Shown here in pieces: positions 39,601-43,800 of a DNA stretch of 64,000 nucleotides. The stretch lies in the NCBI GenBank assembly GCA_947303855.1, contig CAMYZO010000003.1, positions 1-64,000 on the forward strand. The letters are read 5' to 3'. The notes beneath the pieces are model-generated. The model was not told the DNA's origin, did not search any database, and saw nothing but the letters and a program-made list of their open reading frames with translations. The stretch is from an uncultured Prevotellaceae bacterium. Lineage in GTDB: Bacteria > Bacteroidota > Bacteroidia > Bacteroidales > Bacteroidaceae. Each line of letters opens with the position of its first letter. Position 1 is the stretch's first letter. The position numbers and the translations under genes are program-made.

Positions 39601-40879
39601 GCTTCACAAACTTGCTCGTCAGTTTGTCTGTCGTATAGGTGATATAGATATGGGTACCCTCTGTCGGTGTCTTCTCAATCTTATGCTCGTCATCAAGATT
39701 GTTTTTGCTAAAGTCGCCCTCCATCGCGTAGAATGTTATCTCCTCATCCGAGATGTATGGGCTGCGGATGGGCTCGGGGATGTTGTCGTAACCGCTCGTC
39801 AGTGGGTAGCCGGCAGGGTGTTTCTCTGTTGCTGTGACGGCTATGTTTTTCGCCACATTCACGATATGGTAGTTATAGGTGATAACAGGCAAGGTGGCGA
39901 CAGCAGATTTCTGGCTGCCTATGGTGCGCACTGCAATGGCTTTAACTGATGAGGCTGCAAGAACATCTTCTGCCGATAGGGCAGACGAGTAAACGGCGCT
40001 TGCTTTTGTAGGGTCTGTTCCATCCAAGGTATAGTGTATGACGGCTCCTTCCTCAGAACAGGAGATCTCCACAGTACCATCGGCATTTACGGTAAAGGTA
40101 GGCGTCGGGATGGGAACATCTTCGAGATAGAAATATCTGTTATCATCTAGTCCTCCACTCCTATATATACCAATGATACCTGCCGTGTTTGCATATCCTG
40201 TAGGACCATTCCCCTTTCCATTTTGTCCGGTAAGAGCATTCTTGTTTCCTCCATTGACCGTAAGTCTGTCGGTTGCAATGGTTTTGGGTGCGATATAAAA
40301 ACCTGGATTATCATCAGATGCAATGGTGAATAATGCATTGTCGTTAGTTTCAGGTGAAGCTATCTCTTCAAGGTGCACGCGCATGCGGTCGACACCACAT
40401 CCGCTGATTTGACCGCTGAGTACCAAGTATTTACTAGTCGCGGTATGATAGAAGGTGTAATAGTCGCCATGCTTTGTAACGACCCACTTTGCATTGTTCA
40501 TGCCGCCTTGAGCATCATATGCACTCGTTCTGCATTTAAATGTTGTCAGGAATGGGCCGTCACTACTGGCTTTTTCTGCGGTCCAATTATTAGTTTTCTT
40601 ATAGTAAATCCACCCATCTGAGGGACAAAGGTAGTAGTTGTCTGTATTCGTCGGATCTGAGGGGTCATAGTAATATTTAGCCGGATCTGACGTATTCGGA
40701 TAATGGGCGTAGCTGGCAATATAGTAAGTTCCCGAATAGTCAGTCTGGCTCCACGCACTCGTGGCCCCAAAGCTCATCAGCACCAGTATGACGAGCAGGT
40801 TCCGCAGAACATGTGTGCCTTTTATGTCGTATTTAAAGATGTCAGTAAACTTACTGTAAACGTTCATATCTTGTGTCAT
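18692..40879 (-). CDS. Giant secreted V[YF]GGG-repeat surface protein, 7395 aa
   Basis: Uninterrupted 22-kb ORF; signal peptide (LRNLLVILVLMSFGATSAWSQ); trefoil-like and chitobiase-type N-terminal modules, GLUG-like motifs, then a very large number of VYGGG/VFGGG repeats. Confidence 0.93.
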   Translation of the reverse strand: MTQDMNVYSKFTDIFKYDIKGTHVLRNLLVILVLMSFGATSAWSQTDYSGTYYIASYAHYPNTSDPAKYYYDPSDPTNTDNYYLCPSDGWIYYKKTNNWTAEKASSDGPFLTTFKCRTSAYDAQGGMNNAKWVVTKHGDYYTFYHTATSKYLVLSGQISGCGVDRMRVHLEEIASPETNDNALFTIASDDNPGFYIAPKTIATDRLTVNGGNKNALTGQNGKGNGPTGYANTAGIIGIYRSGGLDDNRYFYLEDVPIPTPTFTVNADGTVEISCSEEGAVIHYTLDGTDPTKASAVYSSALSAEDVLAASSVKAIAVRTIGSQKSAVATLPVITYNYHIVNVAKNIAVTATEKHPAGYPLTSGYDNIPEPIRSPYISDEEITFYAMEGDFSKNNLDDEHKIEKTPTEGTHIYITYTTDKLTSKFVKLSGSAPFNLKNSSSQYLYDNGSHNDGSAVAAETNSTTNAEAYVTGNNQLWYFYGDDPYDLKIRNAQISTKYLSTSGSAPIWSDDAVSFILTGQSDGNDASHKSITLKKRSNSETVTLGVNTVVLPRSYTLIDMDNKVIVRNLPYNDDDGFGLPAAWQSPLVDYHYWNANAFVQTTAGTPDEPFVFVSPAPSEISSATQVTANNVIYVTYTLKADNSIDLDGRNLLDDKTKKTSTTYMLQFNTTNTDTYKFFQEDGKDGVMKEKRQAVYPYNNGDCTLYVYGNERWEDQLASGASTRTRWLWYLEPVIPKAPAKGKLDPYHVRVSSYQNQTSYKIDDNNTRNFHSYLWTYKPEGYDAVVTGVVNNNPLAHGGKKDDEAVTDLPKGSEYMLLGTSTSSLKLVTFHEIEGGATNGAYGTRQTIHSFEQYWKNSPTVQGKLTTKVTAVGRDVELNSAQESEIAGKGWHSYKAWANSAPWVHNNDGGSGKTPTTSKKFLEEEHVFQTIEMGESFQLVPTEIKPMLILLDQHGWEIVRLPLPSGPDDPDRAERYAVLHKYSSPMVARYHFWKTGSKVPGYHKFKVSDYATVSDVDPTEYTADELGRADINNPSTPANLPNYATQAIVAGKERDWYVTYDVKPEYASTYAGAATEDATSAAPFLVKQGGHYAKNSSNTLMSTTSSEEEGLTIKNAPTHLQWYLRPNFDIDEEMGYLYAGETGAEDEAKSKAETELDYFDHTRLGAVSTWSNGFDPYNVQIQSVSSPLRYFTANTTGSAVSSAWSGTSSGISLQNMGEKQSGVVGHDQANLKITNATFMVVDDGNGNMRLMPRFDHTKVMQTFTTLTSQAEAASAKDEGSGSQTLYLTMVPKVVSSSSEINAMGGYYILDSPFTASGSIGTRKSPFKGIIEGQIDKRFSVSAPFIAFAEDAVIKNIIIESATVSGDTVGAIVNQAKGNTRIYNCGVNGGTVSGSKIAGSIVGHLDGYSRVINCYSYANVSGGDDAGGIVGYNAFASTQANLRTMVMNCMFYGDITGGTNRSPVYGGQSIDNLNSGGLNTFNYYSYDDLASGVTNGKYNCALAVENKNLTRFEFYRLLLNSNKKLAAIYATDDAANANQMAKWVLETADRSIDNPKPYPVLKAQGYYPSIINYDVTNAPDSASVGRNNGGKLGKTLTVHLSGTGITTTSLTLQRMDKDFDRFNYNYDKVQLPYFNDVGTGNYTGGKVVTGWKITSMTGGTAGTYTAADSYGGYNFADRKCTSKDLHGTSGRVFSQGAYFDVPYGVTDIYIEPYWGNAAYVADQYYDVVYNTSYGSQNVSLFGTQVDDNTKFNGQKVYTNIADALKTLGGSTVYDNAIVLVGNLHQGNVPSGGDKAFTVMSVDENHDNEPDYSMIYHHYKRTTISPIRFDFINIPGTAQAQKPKDGADVRNFTIFKTKGWFETTNTCLVYSNQVEYENQEGVTKKANSPLILLGGDFEQFVSTQSKPVPGNTNYIHVGGNVHIQSFGLGTHGDGSESTPHIPVSVTGGAFDGFYLSGTYNQDAKVRENDNAECYISGGYFKEAAGACQEQIDGDVHWQIYNADIDAFYGGGINAARPVTGHVTTDIYNSHVTLFCGGPKFGDMQPGKKVTSNAEGCVFGKYFGGGFGGTSYSRKKYYDSQTTSWSNWSEQFKTDRGKYFDGKTTNAVSAQYGKKGIGVATDFEYEFFVWSSGGTGGRLYVNFASFSLATCNDVDSNLKGCTVEQDFYGGGSYGEVKGKATSVLDGCTVLGNVFGGGYSATLPTLQVRMGLFDKVPNFNKFSGMFEPGKISETTTECEWKNASKVGMTLTNNNPGSVLTGDNPYICTDVDLDNLGKVGATDLTIKGNTSVAGSVFGGGDMSAVTPNPDYSDKTIQGDTKVTIQNAGTMQNAISNVYGGGNTANVTGDTEVNMTGGTVSHDIYGGGRGETTEVGGDVTVNIGAKTGAELSGNGLVEGDVYGGSALGKVNMTDGKQTFVNVYAGTVNGSVFGGGLGQAGAAAVAESGTPGEPGYIAAQPAKEAIVAENQGITTVTVEGGLVKTAVYGGSNVNGKLIKDAAVTITGGTIGTAATPATNAVFGGGFGEPTLVEGSVTVNIGTEGQTSAGATINGNIYGGGAMGNTNASGRSAFNADKSTTVNLFAGTINGDAYGGGLGTAETPAFVGGDVTVTLDGAKIPSQIFGCNNVNGTPKGHVKVWVKRTVNTDSDKNALKNNSETALADRKTYDVTAVYGGGNKADYNPTKATGSDDDKKEAFAEVLIEGCSATSIQYVYGGGNAAAVPATQVTINSAYIIDQLFGGGNGAGEGNPGADVGIYKNGDTPTNYGTGIAKTKLVGGQVHVLYGGSNTKGNVRGGTELERKESNECELKVGEIYGAGQVAPMDGDVKIELDCMPKDFVDVVYGGAKNATINGNVSLTVRSGKFGRVFGGNNEGGSIKGSITVNAYEGGCQPLIIGELYGGGFNAPYSIYGCNDDDKDNTWTPNAEEGDPNVVQDAEHPAIGVYIWSCTSIGKVFGGGYGATADVVGNTRVWINMQKGSVNDVPQDHIGKIGQVFGGGNKGKVKGNVSVEIGTESSTEDIGVNITSGTDYLSPTSDSNISITAAGIYGGGNEADVEGDVTMTIGTVAQNLGVNIGGSVFGGGYGEETTVTGNVVVNIGKRTNTAEEGDPVYAYEGYANISGDVYGGSAKGKVNATKGSDPAFSQTDGKSTTVNFYGGTLTGNVYGGGLGQQAAAAVGTEGSEGYVPAKPEAAADVYGPVAVNVEGGSVANVFGCNNVLGSPKSTAMVTLNGGTIGQCVYGGGNQAAYTGTGGVGVTLNGGIVEHDVFGGGLGATATVNGTTAVSLNGGTVKGDAYGGGSQGSVTGAVDVTLNGGTVKNSVYGGGLGDLASLGEGHADVAANVGGAVSVTVLKGSAANVFGCNNVNGAPQSTVDVVIGSKTGTSPSFTYGGTGTISGNVYGGGNMAASASSPSVKIYGGTINNNVYGGGLGATAVTGGSAVIMEGGTVKNDVYGGGSLADVTGSVAVTICGGTVVNDVYGGGALASTNTANWAYSATTNYIYIQVNDLTLPAYVEKAVTTGDPVTGLYTEKNGNYTAATGPAVAETKYYQFIPGSSVTGLYTKDGSNYTEITSNDAKAESGITYYERRGLPGTWAEGMNSTSNTTTLKLTGGLFGNVYGGGLGNTTTPVYVFGDIKLYVNRPSDMATGHKGAAFTKITEDVTVGGKTYTAVPLTGRVFGCNNIKGTPLGDVLVEIYATRQIDANGNVVAGHKNYELQAVYGGGNRADYLPASGKSTAVNIYGCEETSIARVYGGGNSASVPATNVTIWGTYDIEYAFGGGNGGQPVKDGDNWIVNAGADVNGPARITCHGGKIGQVFGGSDYKGDCRSANPTLAQEGTCPLRITKLYGAGSEANVTGDVNVIIAACTGADSQIEYVCGGSYKAFIDGNVNLTITAGFFKNVYGGNDQRGGIKGNITVNIEETDPCEKPIIIENLVGGGNQANYPGTLADGTTEITHDADHPHRITVNVKSATRIDNVYGGSFMAVTKADTEVNINMVRGNKATEEFVLLPSEYGTRSVDDLPANITNVTTTYTAITCTDAVDSPLKAGESSVVGYYMDASGTIPAEGLAVLGTTYYEKSVKGKIAKSIGTIGNVYGGGQQGQVVGNTLVNIGTASTVKIMKRNSSGDILDTSEPAQSIYDGDGKIRPGVTIATTDETVLGAHIDGDVFGGGERAEVTGNAVVKYCTQDYSSVSYAGTTGFEEFSIGGSIYGGGSEADVLKNTDVTMAGGYVYDGVYGGGLHGSVGTVSSRTAVDGHPSHSGCVGGKPNFADGTGKCTVVVSGGQVGPVEAATEGMTKTGGPVDVGFVFGAGRGDVEDPADEPDADYHTYVKETDVTISGGIVMASVYGGGENGRVSGNTLVKIEGGQIGCGEGKADGGKPVSYTENQWTAAITAVTSGNATAIESAANAMPECSHYPYKSPYVPYDPYYDTYTNHYTDASTKDPSDGKTYYGCVFGGGSGYFPYVKADGTGYEWLRSAGLVEGNTEVRITGGHILTNVYGGNEYTDVTGSCTVTMSGGTIGVPRTLSQIADHPVTCYLFGAGKGDQRVHFNQWTNVGSVTVSVTGGTIFGSVFGGGEDGHVLGNVNVTIGESSTHTGPTIGTWGTSYVDGNIFGGGRGFNGDARTAGVVSGNVDLQIHGGSMLGSVYGGGRLASVGTYLVTPTDSRYGYLIPDGKEQVLGGEDKTSAGTTHGHITVNITGGTIGNTYEYKIPDGITTDEALKTWKASNKVPNTEFEYNSERGYYMLKHTKGGNVFAGGMGRLYHLDGTTPLPGWRELGKSKKTTLTISGGTIKSNVYGGGELGFVNDDQFNADQTAKINITDVASTVSISGSSTIIGTGVQNSSSVTQYTFGSVYGGGYGSTIENIYPTDDATTENDNPKFVSGRTNGSTSVTMSGGTVKASIYGGGEVASVRGSTSVAVSGGNVGLPKDETNSIYFGGATMGNVYGGGSGTRTIVRCGQVFGNATVNISGTPTIYHNIYGGGAYGSVGDINWTQDLDPIHNSYKVTGVEGIKTPGTGKATVKITGGTIGIDGKENGMVFGSSRGEVTDPGQRDDFMAFTYDTDITIGTKSAATGPAIKGSVYGSGENGHVWHNTDVKVYSGTIGNPAEFYAYRGNVYGAGCGTDQYDSNNDGTLDAYRPTAGIVNHDTKVTIDGGRVANCVYGGGAMGSVKGNTSVTISGSAVIGDNLDNGTEDGNVFGAARGEVGITNTVGVTNKYAYVNDTEVTVSGGQVKSSVYGGGKAGIVKGSVVVNMNGGTVGNNVYGGGALADSNTSNWNVTATTSGWAEGKTSASATTTVNLKGGTIAHDAYGGALGRFANTDPVVTEVAPTVFGDILVELNKGVDTDKKGCIVDKVFGCNDLNGTPKGHVKVHVYATQNSRTANISTKVDSPSVDYDVTAVYGGGDLAQYEPVGADGYTEVIIDGCAVTSIQQVYGGGNAACVPATNVSVRECHIINELFGGGNGLDKYEKNDKWYENPGANVGYYPLEHHVTDGTQGTGADAANAYKSFVNTDPDATTKAARQTPSNGYMYGSGIATTTVTGGHINFVYGGSNEKGNIRSVALSQYQKSGTCPLVTDKTYGGSKNAEIDAEIRVVLDCVEKGGTYYGGSANSDINNNVTIDITNGTYEKVFGGNDHSGTINGAITINIEERGCTPIIIGELYGGGNEADYSVYGYNITKDTSGNVTSRTALKKSDAGALTTPHRNPQVNIISATKIGNIFGGGYKAKVIGSPTVNVNMTNGIITENYAGRDGFTKGTHTDANGNTYEVISNDGIATLGIGTIGYIYGGGNMADIIGNATVEIGTGQWRNQSGEIETKGTDGITYRYNTTSKKWEHLTGGQYVAIEGTPTPARNAAFITGSVYGGGKMGHVGDFTLSDGKPTSCADGTGTCTVTISNGEIGPDNMKMTAEGGPDDAGHVFGAGQGTVDFYYNTDKTEAQKLEAIAALSDEQIATEEGKLNNMAYANKTEVLINGTAFVKGSVYGGSENGHVLGDTHVTIDGDCQIGNGDGVNRRYTAEEWAYDVTADATKYLPECAHWEYKSPYQPHDMFANAGGGYVPEGAVTATDGHTFYGNVFGGGSGYYPYAPGKWNMKAGWVEGNTVVDIKGGHILTNIYGGNEMTNVGSGMTAGKGKCTVRMSGGTLGVPRTLAQIDAHPVTCYLFGAGKGDQDVHFNTNTNVKDVVVEVSGGTIYGSVFGGGEDGHVLGDVNMTVSGGTIGTWGSSYVDGNVFGGGRGFSGEALTAGVVSGNVTMNISGGTMLGSIYGGGRLASVGTYLVPSANTAKYGQLIPDGKEQVVGGADVTSEGRKHGVITMNITGGTIGNDHEYVYIYKKVKTADDAVESNETEARAKLAKTEFYDDFSDFAEKIADEPLEGAPEGSCTVITEEAYGEGQTYKSCGVKKLFHPKGGNVFAGAMGRLTKLNGSIIPNWHNLSKARTTVLTISQANAEVPTRIKGSVFGGAEFGQVEGNTTVTINGGTIGTEIQKDGVTQYTYGTVYGGGYGSLYVLTDDDKTAGATHEPRDYAGLVSGTTTVNITAGAVKSSVYGGGKLAQTGGNANVTVSGGIIGLNKVRKTDGYVMYGGGTMGNVYGSGRGDISYVKAGLVKGNTNVTINAGAKTGEPFIAHNVYGGGSLASVGTFGLSTGTSPAYIPVADVPYGWTEGTGTATVTINGGTIGISGRDNGMVFGSSRGDLEKPSGTPAVDRYDKVAWVNNTLVTIGESSGTSTGPSIKGSVYGGGEDGHNAKDATVTVNRGTIGIVETTDPWYDFGSEAINQKTLVSRGNVYGAGCGTDTYTGDNGSEFHNPKSGLVAGNTYVNIKGGHIGHSVYGAGSMGSVGTITNITDTLSAAKHSNVDNSFALSWPYKFEFAEGTGKATVNITGGHVGNNQQDGGDVYGSARGEAGDRYLTAHLAYVGESEVNVNYSAQDMATAEAAIADIETDNSIPCITGSVHGSGEDGYVYGDTHVTLTNGLIGHSLYGGGKGKGTYRVTLNKIVGEGTYDADIYSLIAGRVMGNTSVTMNGGIVGRNVYGGGNMASVGKGNYAGSTVDDYSETGYGELITSKLWTSSSNGDNAWQFLNSGNTTVKVLGGKVGIITTKVKNNLPYGNVFGGSAGEAAPNVPKAMNPRYKYCPAFFSGYVNQTDVTIGTLGQSSDDAGQTGKAPLIVGSVYGGGQDGHVRRETKVTVNSGVIGLAYNSANQEKLGTADIENPQWLHRGNVYGAGSGVSEYEFDYNGDGKINGEVEIDDVRYLEKSHSTSAGSVAHFTRVDVLGGTIYRNVLGGGSFASVGPPKITQTDYAVRKTATAADWGKQSLNLVNIGGGKFDGKVVKVTIGEAKGVAAGYGGHVFGGSRGEASLGSGFGTSIWTQVNIKNGAIIHGDVFGGGNAGEVMKDTDVRIGTAAE
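19900..33050 (-). repeat. Kilobase-scale superrepeats inside the 7395-aa gene (VFGCN...ELYGGG block at 32150-33050, 29070-29885, 23875-24845)
   Basis: Three divergent copies of VFGCN[ND]xxGTPxG...AVYGGG...VPATxV...FGGGNG...GG[NS]D...IIIGELYGGGN in the same order; GSGYxPY...GVPRTL[SA]QI..HPVTCYLFGAGKGDQ block also present twice about 4.9 kb apart. Confidence 0.8.
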
Positions 40880-40899
40880 ATCTAATATCTTGAAATCGT

Positions 40900-43800
40900 T
40901 TATTTAACGAACAGCTTCTTTTGGTTTGCCATGTAAACGCCGGGGAGCCTGACAGGGGTTTCCACCGTCTGTCCTGACTCGAGCACGAAGTCGCGGAGCG
41001 TGATGCCGGCCACATTGACGATGCGGATGGTGACAGCATACTTCTTATGCGATATGGCCACGATGTTGCGACCACGGACATAAAACTCGATAGAGCCGTC
41101 GAGCACGCTCTCCGGACCTTGTTCCAGCTCTTCGCCGTTGGCCCCGCCGAAGATGATGCTTTGCGGTACCTGGCGACTTGAACTCGTCACAGAGGCTGTG
41201 AAGTAAGGACGGAAGGCACTCAGCGCGGGTGTCACCTTGTTTGTCGTGTTCTCAGCTGCATTGCTGCTCAGCTTGACGTAGGCATTGCCGGTGCTGTTCA
41301 TGACGTAGCTGCCCGTCTCCAGCTGTTCGTTCATGTAGCTGGGCTTGAAGGTGACGTTGTAGCTCTTGCCGCTTACGGGCTTCACCACGCCTGCCGTCTC
41401 ATCGTCGCTGATGCCAATGGCGATACCCTTATTTGATGCCAGGGTGATAATCTGCTTGCTTAGCTTGGCGATGCTGGCAGCCGTGTTCTTAGGCGTGAAC
41501 GAGCCGCTGAGGTCGAACTCGTAGTAGAGCTTACTGGGCAGACCGAGGATATACGGCGTGGCCTTTGCCAGCAGTGGGTAGGCTGCGTAGTGGCGCGGGT
41601 CTTTGTAGTACTGTCTGTACTGCAGGTAGGTGTCGGTGTTGGCATCCTGCTGGTTGTGTACAGGCTCGTTCTTGTAGTAGTAGTCCCAGAGGAAGTTGTT
41701 GGCGACCGTCTTGTCTTTGCCGTCTGCCTCCGGATAGGTGAAGGAGGCTTTTGCTACGCTGCCCTCATCTGGGACTTTGACAGCCGTGAGCTCACGCAGC
41801 CAGTATTCGTGACCCTTCTTGGTGCCGTTCTGGCTGTTGTCGCTACCCGAGTAGAAATGGGTTATCTCACCCTTCTGGTGTGTGGTCACCAGTTCGGCAG
41901 TGAACGGCACGCTGATGCCTTGCCACCCCTTCGTCTGGTCTACATACTCGCTGTTGGCAGGTGTGCGCTGGTACCACATCAGGTGGTCGGCATCGAAGGT
42001 GTAGCCTATCGGGGCGTTGAAGTCCTGCTTGTCGACGAGCAGGTGGTCGTTCGTGGCCGTCAGGCCGCTCTGCACAAGGTGGCCGTGAACGTCCGACGGA
42101 CTGGCCTCGGCAACGCGGCGGCAGACATCCGTTTCGTCGTAGTAGTCGTTATAGGCTGGCTCATCGAAGTAGCTGGCCAGCACGCCGAGGGTCTTGTCGT
42201 TGGCATCTGCCGAAGGTGCATAGACCAGCAGGTTCTGTGTCTCGTCGCAGTTCATGATGCCGGTCAGGCCGTCATCGTCGAGGAGGGGTGGGTAGAAGGC
42301 GCTCTTGCCAGCGGGTAAACCGCTGGTCACGGTGCCCAGGCCATAGGTCCCATAGGCCTTATAGGCCCCATTAGCTTCATCATAATGCCCCTTAAAGTCG
42401 ATGGCGGTCATCGGCTTTTCGCTCACTGTCTTGGTGCCATCGGCAGACTTGTAAGCCAGGTAGGCGTTCGGGTTGAAGTGTGCAACGCCCATCTCCTTCG
42501 AGCGGTAGTAGGCCGGAGCGCGATAGACGCGGTTGGCGTCGTCATCAGTGGACAGGCGACCGTCGCTGCGCACGATGGCCGACGGCAGACTCTGGTGGGT
42601 CTGTGCAGCCCAGCCGTAGGTGAGCTTCTGTCCGAAGAACAGGTAGTCGTCGGGCCAGATGGGGAAATAATAGGTCTTGTTGTTATCCTTGGTGTCAGTC
42701 CAGTGGCGCTCATCGGCTGATGTCGGAATCTCGCCTGCGGCGAAGATGAAGTCGCCGTCGGCGAAGCGATCCTCCACATATTTAATATGATTATAGCCTG
42801 ACGAGCATTCGGCGATGTTCGAGGCATACTTACCGGTCTGCGGCTCTGCTTCGCCCGGTTTCCAATACTTATAGGTCACATTGGCCCCATTAGTCCCATT
42901 AGCCCCGTCGTTGTAGCGCTTATACAGGTAGAAGTTGTTCAGGTCGTAGGCTACCTCACCGTTGTAGAAGGCGCGGTCGGGCATGGGCTTGGCCAGGCCG
43001 TGGCTGCCTGTGTCGGTGGTGCTGTAGGTCTTGCCCGTCTGGTAATAGCTGTTGACAATTTGCTTGTAACCGCTGTCGGCATTTGGAGTACCGAAGATAG
43101 CCCTTGCACTGCCATCTGGAGTGCCTGTGGTGTTGATCCAGCTGCTCTCCACATAGCCGCTGCCCTTGTTCACCACACCGGCGGTGCTGAACGAGCCGGT
43201 CACGCCGAGGTTATAGACCGAGCCGCAGAGGTTGTTGAACAGCGAGTTGTCCAGACCGCTGATGGTATGGCCGTCGCCGTGCAGCGTACCCTCGAAGCAC
43301 TGCTCATCAGTGCCTATAGGTGTCCAGCTGGATGTGTGGTCGATGTCCGTGCGCAGGAAGAACTCCAGGTTCTTTGCGCCCTTCACGCCTCTGACAAGCT
43401 TAGAGCCGTCAGACATCGTCACCTCTTCGGTGCTGTTGTTCAGCAGGGCATGGCCCTTCAGATCACCCGACTCAGCAACAGTAGTGCGCAGACTCAGGTC
43501 ATACAGATTCTTCAGCAGGTCGAGACCGTTCTCCGAGTCGGCGCTGTAGTCGTTGATGTATATCTTCGAGTCGCGCTTCAGTCGGGTGCGGTCGTAGTCT
43601 ACATGCAGGTGGTTGGCCTTGTCGTCCATCACCTTCTTCAGGTCGTGGTAGTTGGCCACGCTCACCGGCACGTGGTTCGAGTAGGTCTTGCCGAGATAGG
43701 TCTTGGCGTAGTAGGCCAGGTAGAAGCCGTCCTGATACCAGTAGAGCGGATCGGCCGAAGGTGTGTATTCCACACCGTTGGTATGGCTCTCGGCATCGCC

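Noticed and set aside
18692-40879. Possibility that the 22-kb ORF is an assembly artefact
   Set aside because: Repeats are diverged, there are distinct non-repeat head modules, a signal peptide and operon context, and no internal stops. Raw-read confirmation would still be useful.
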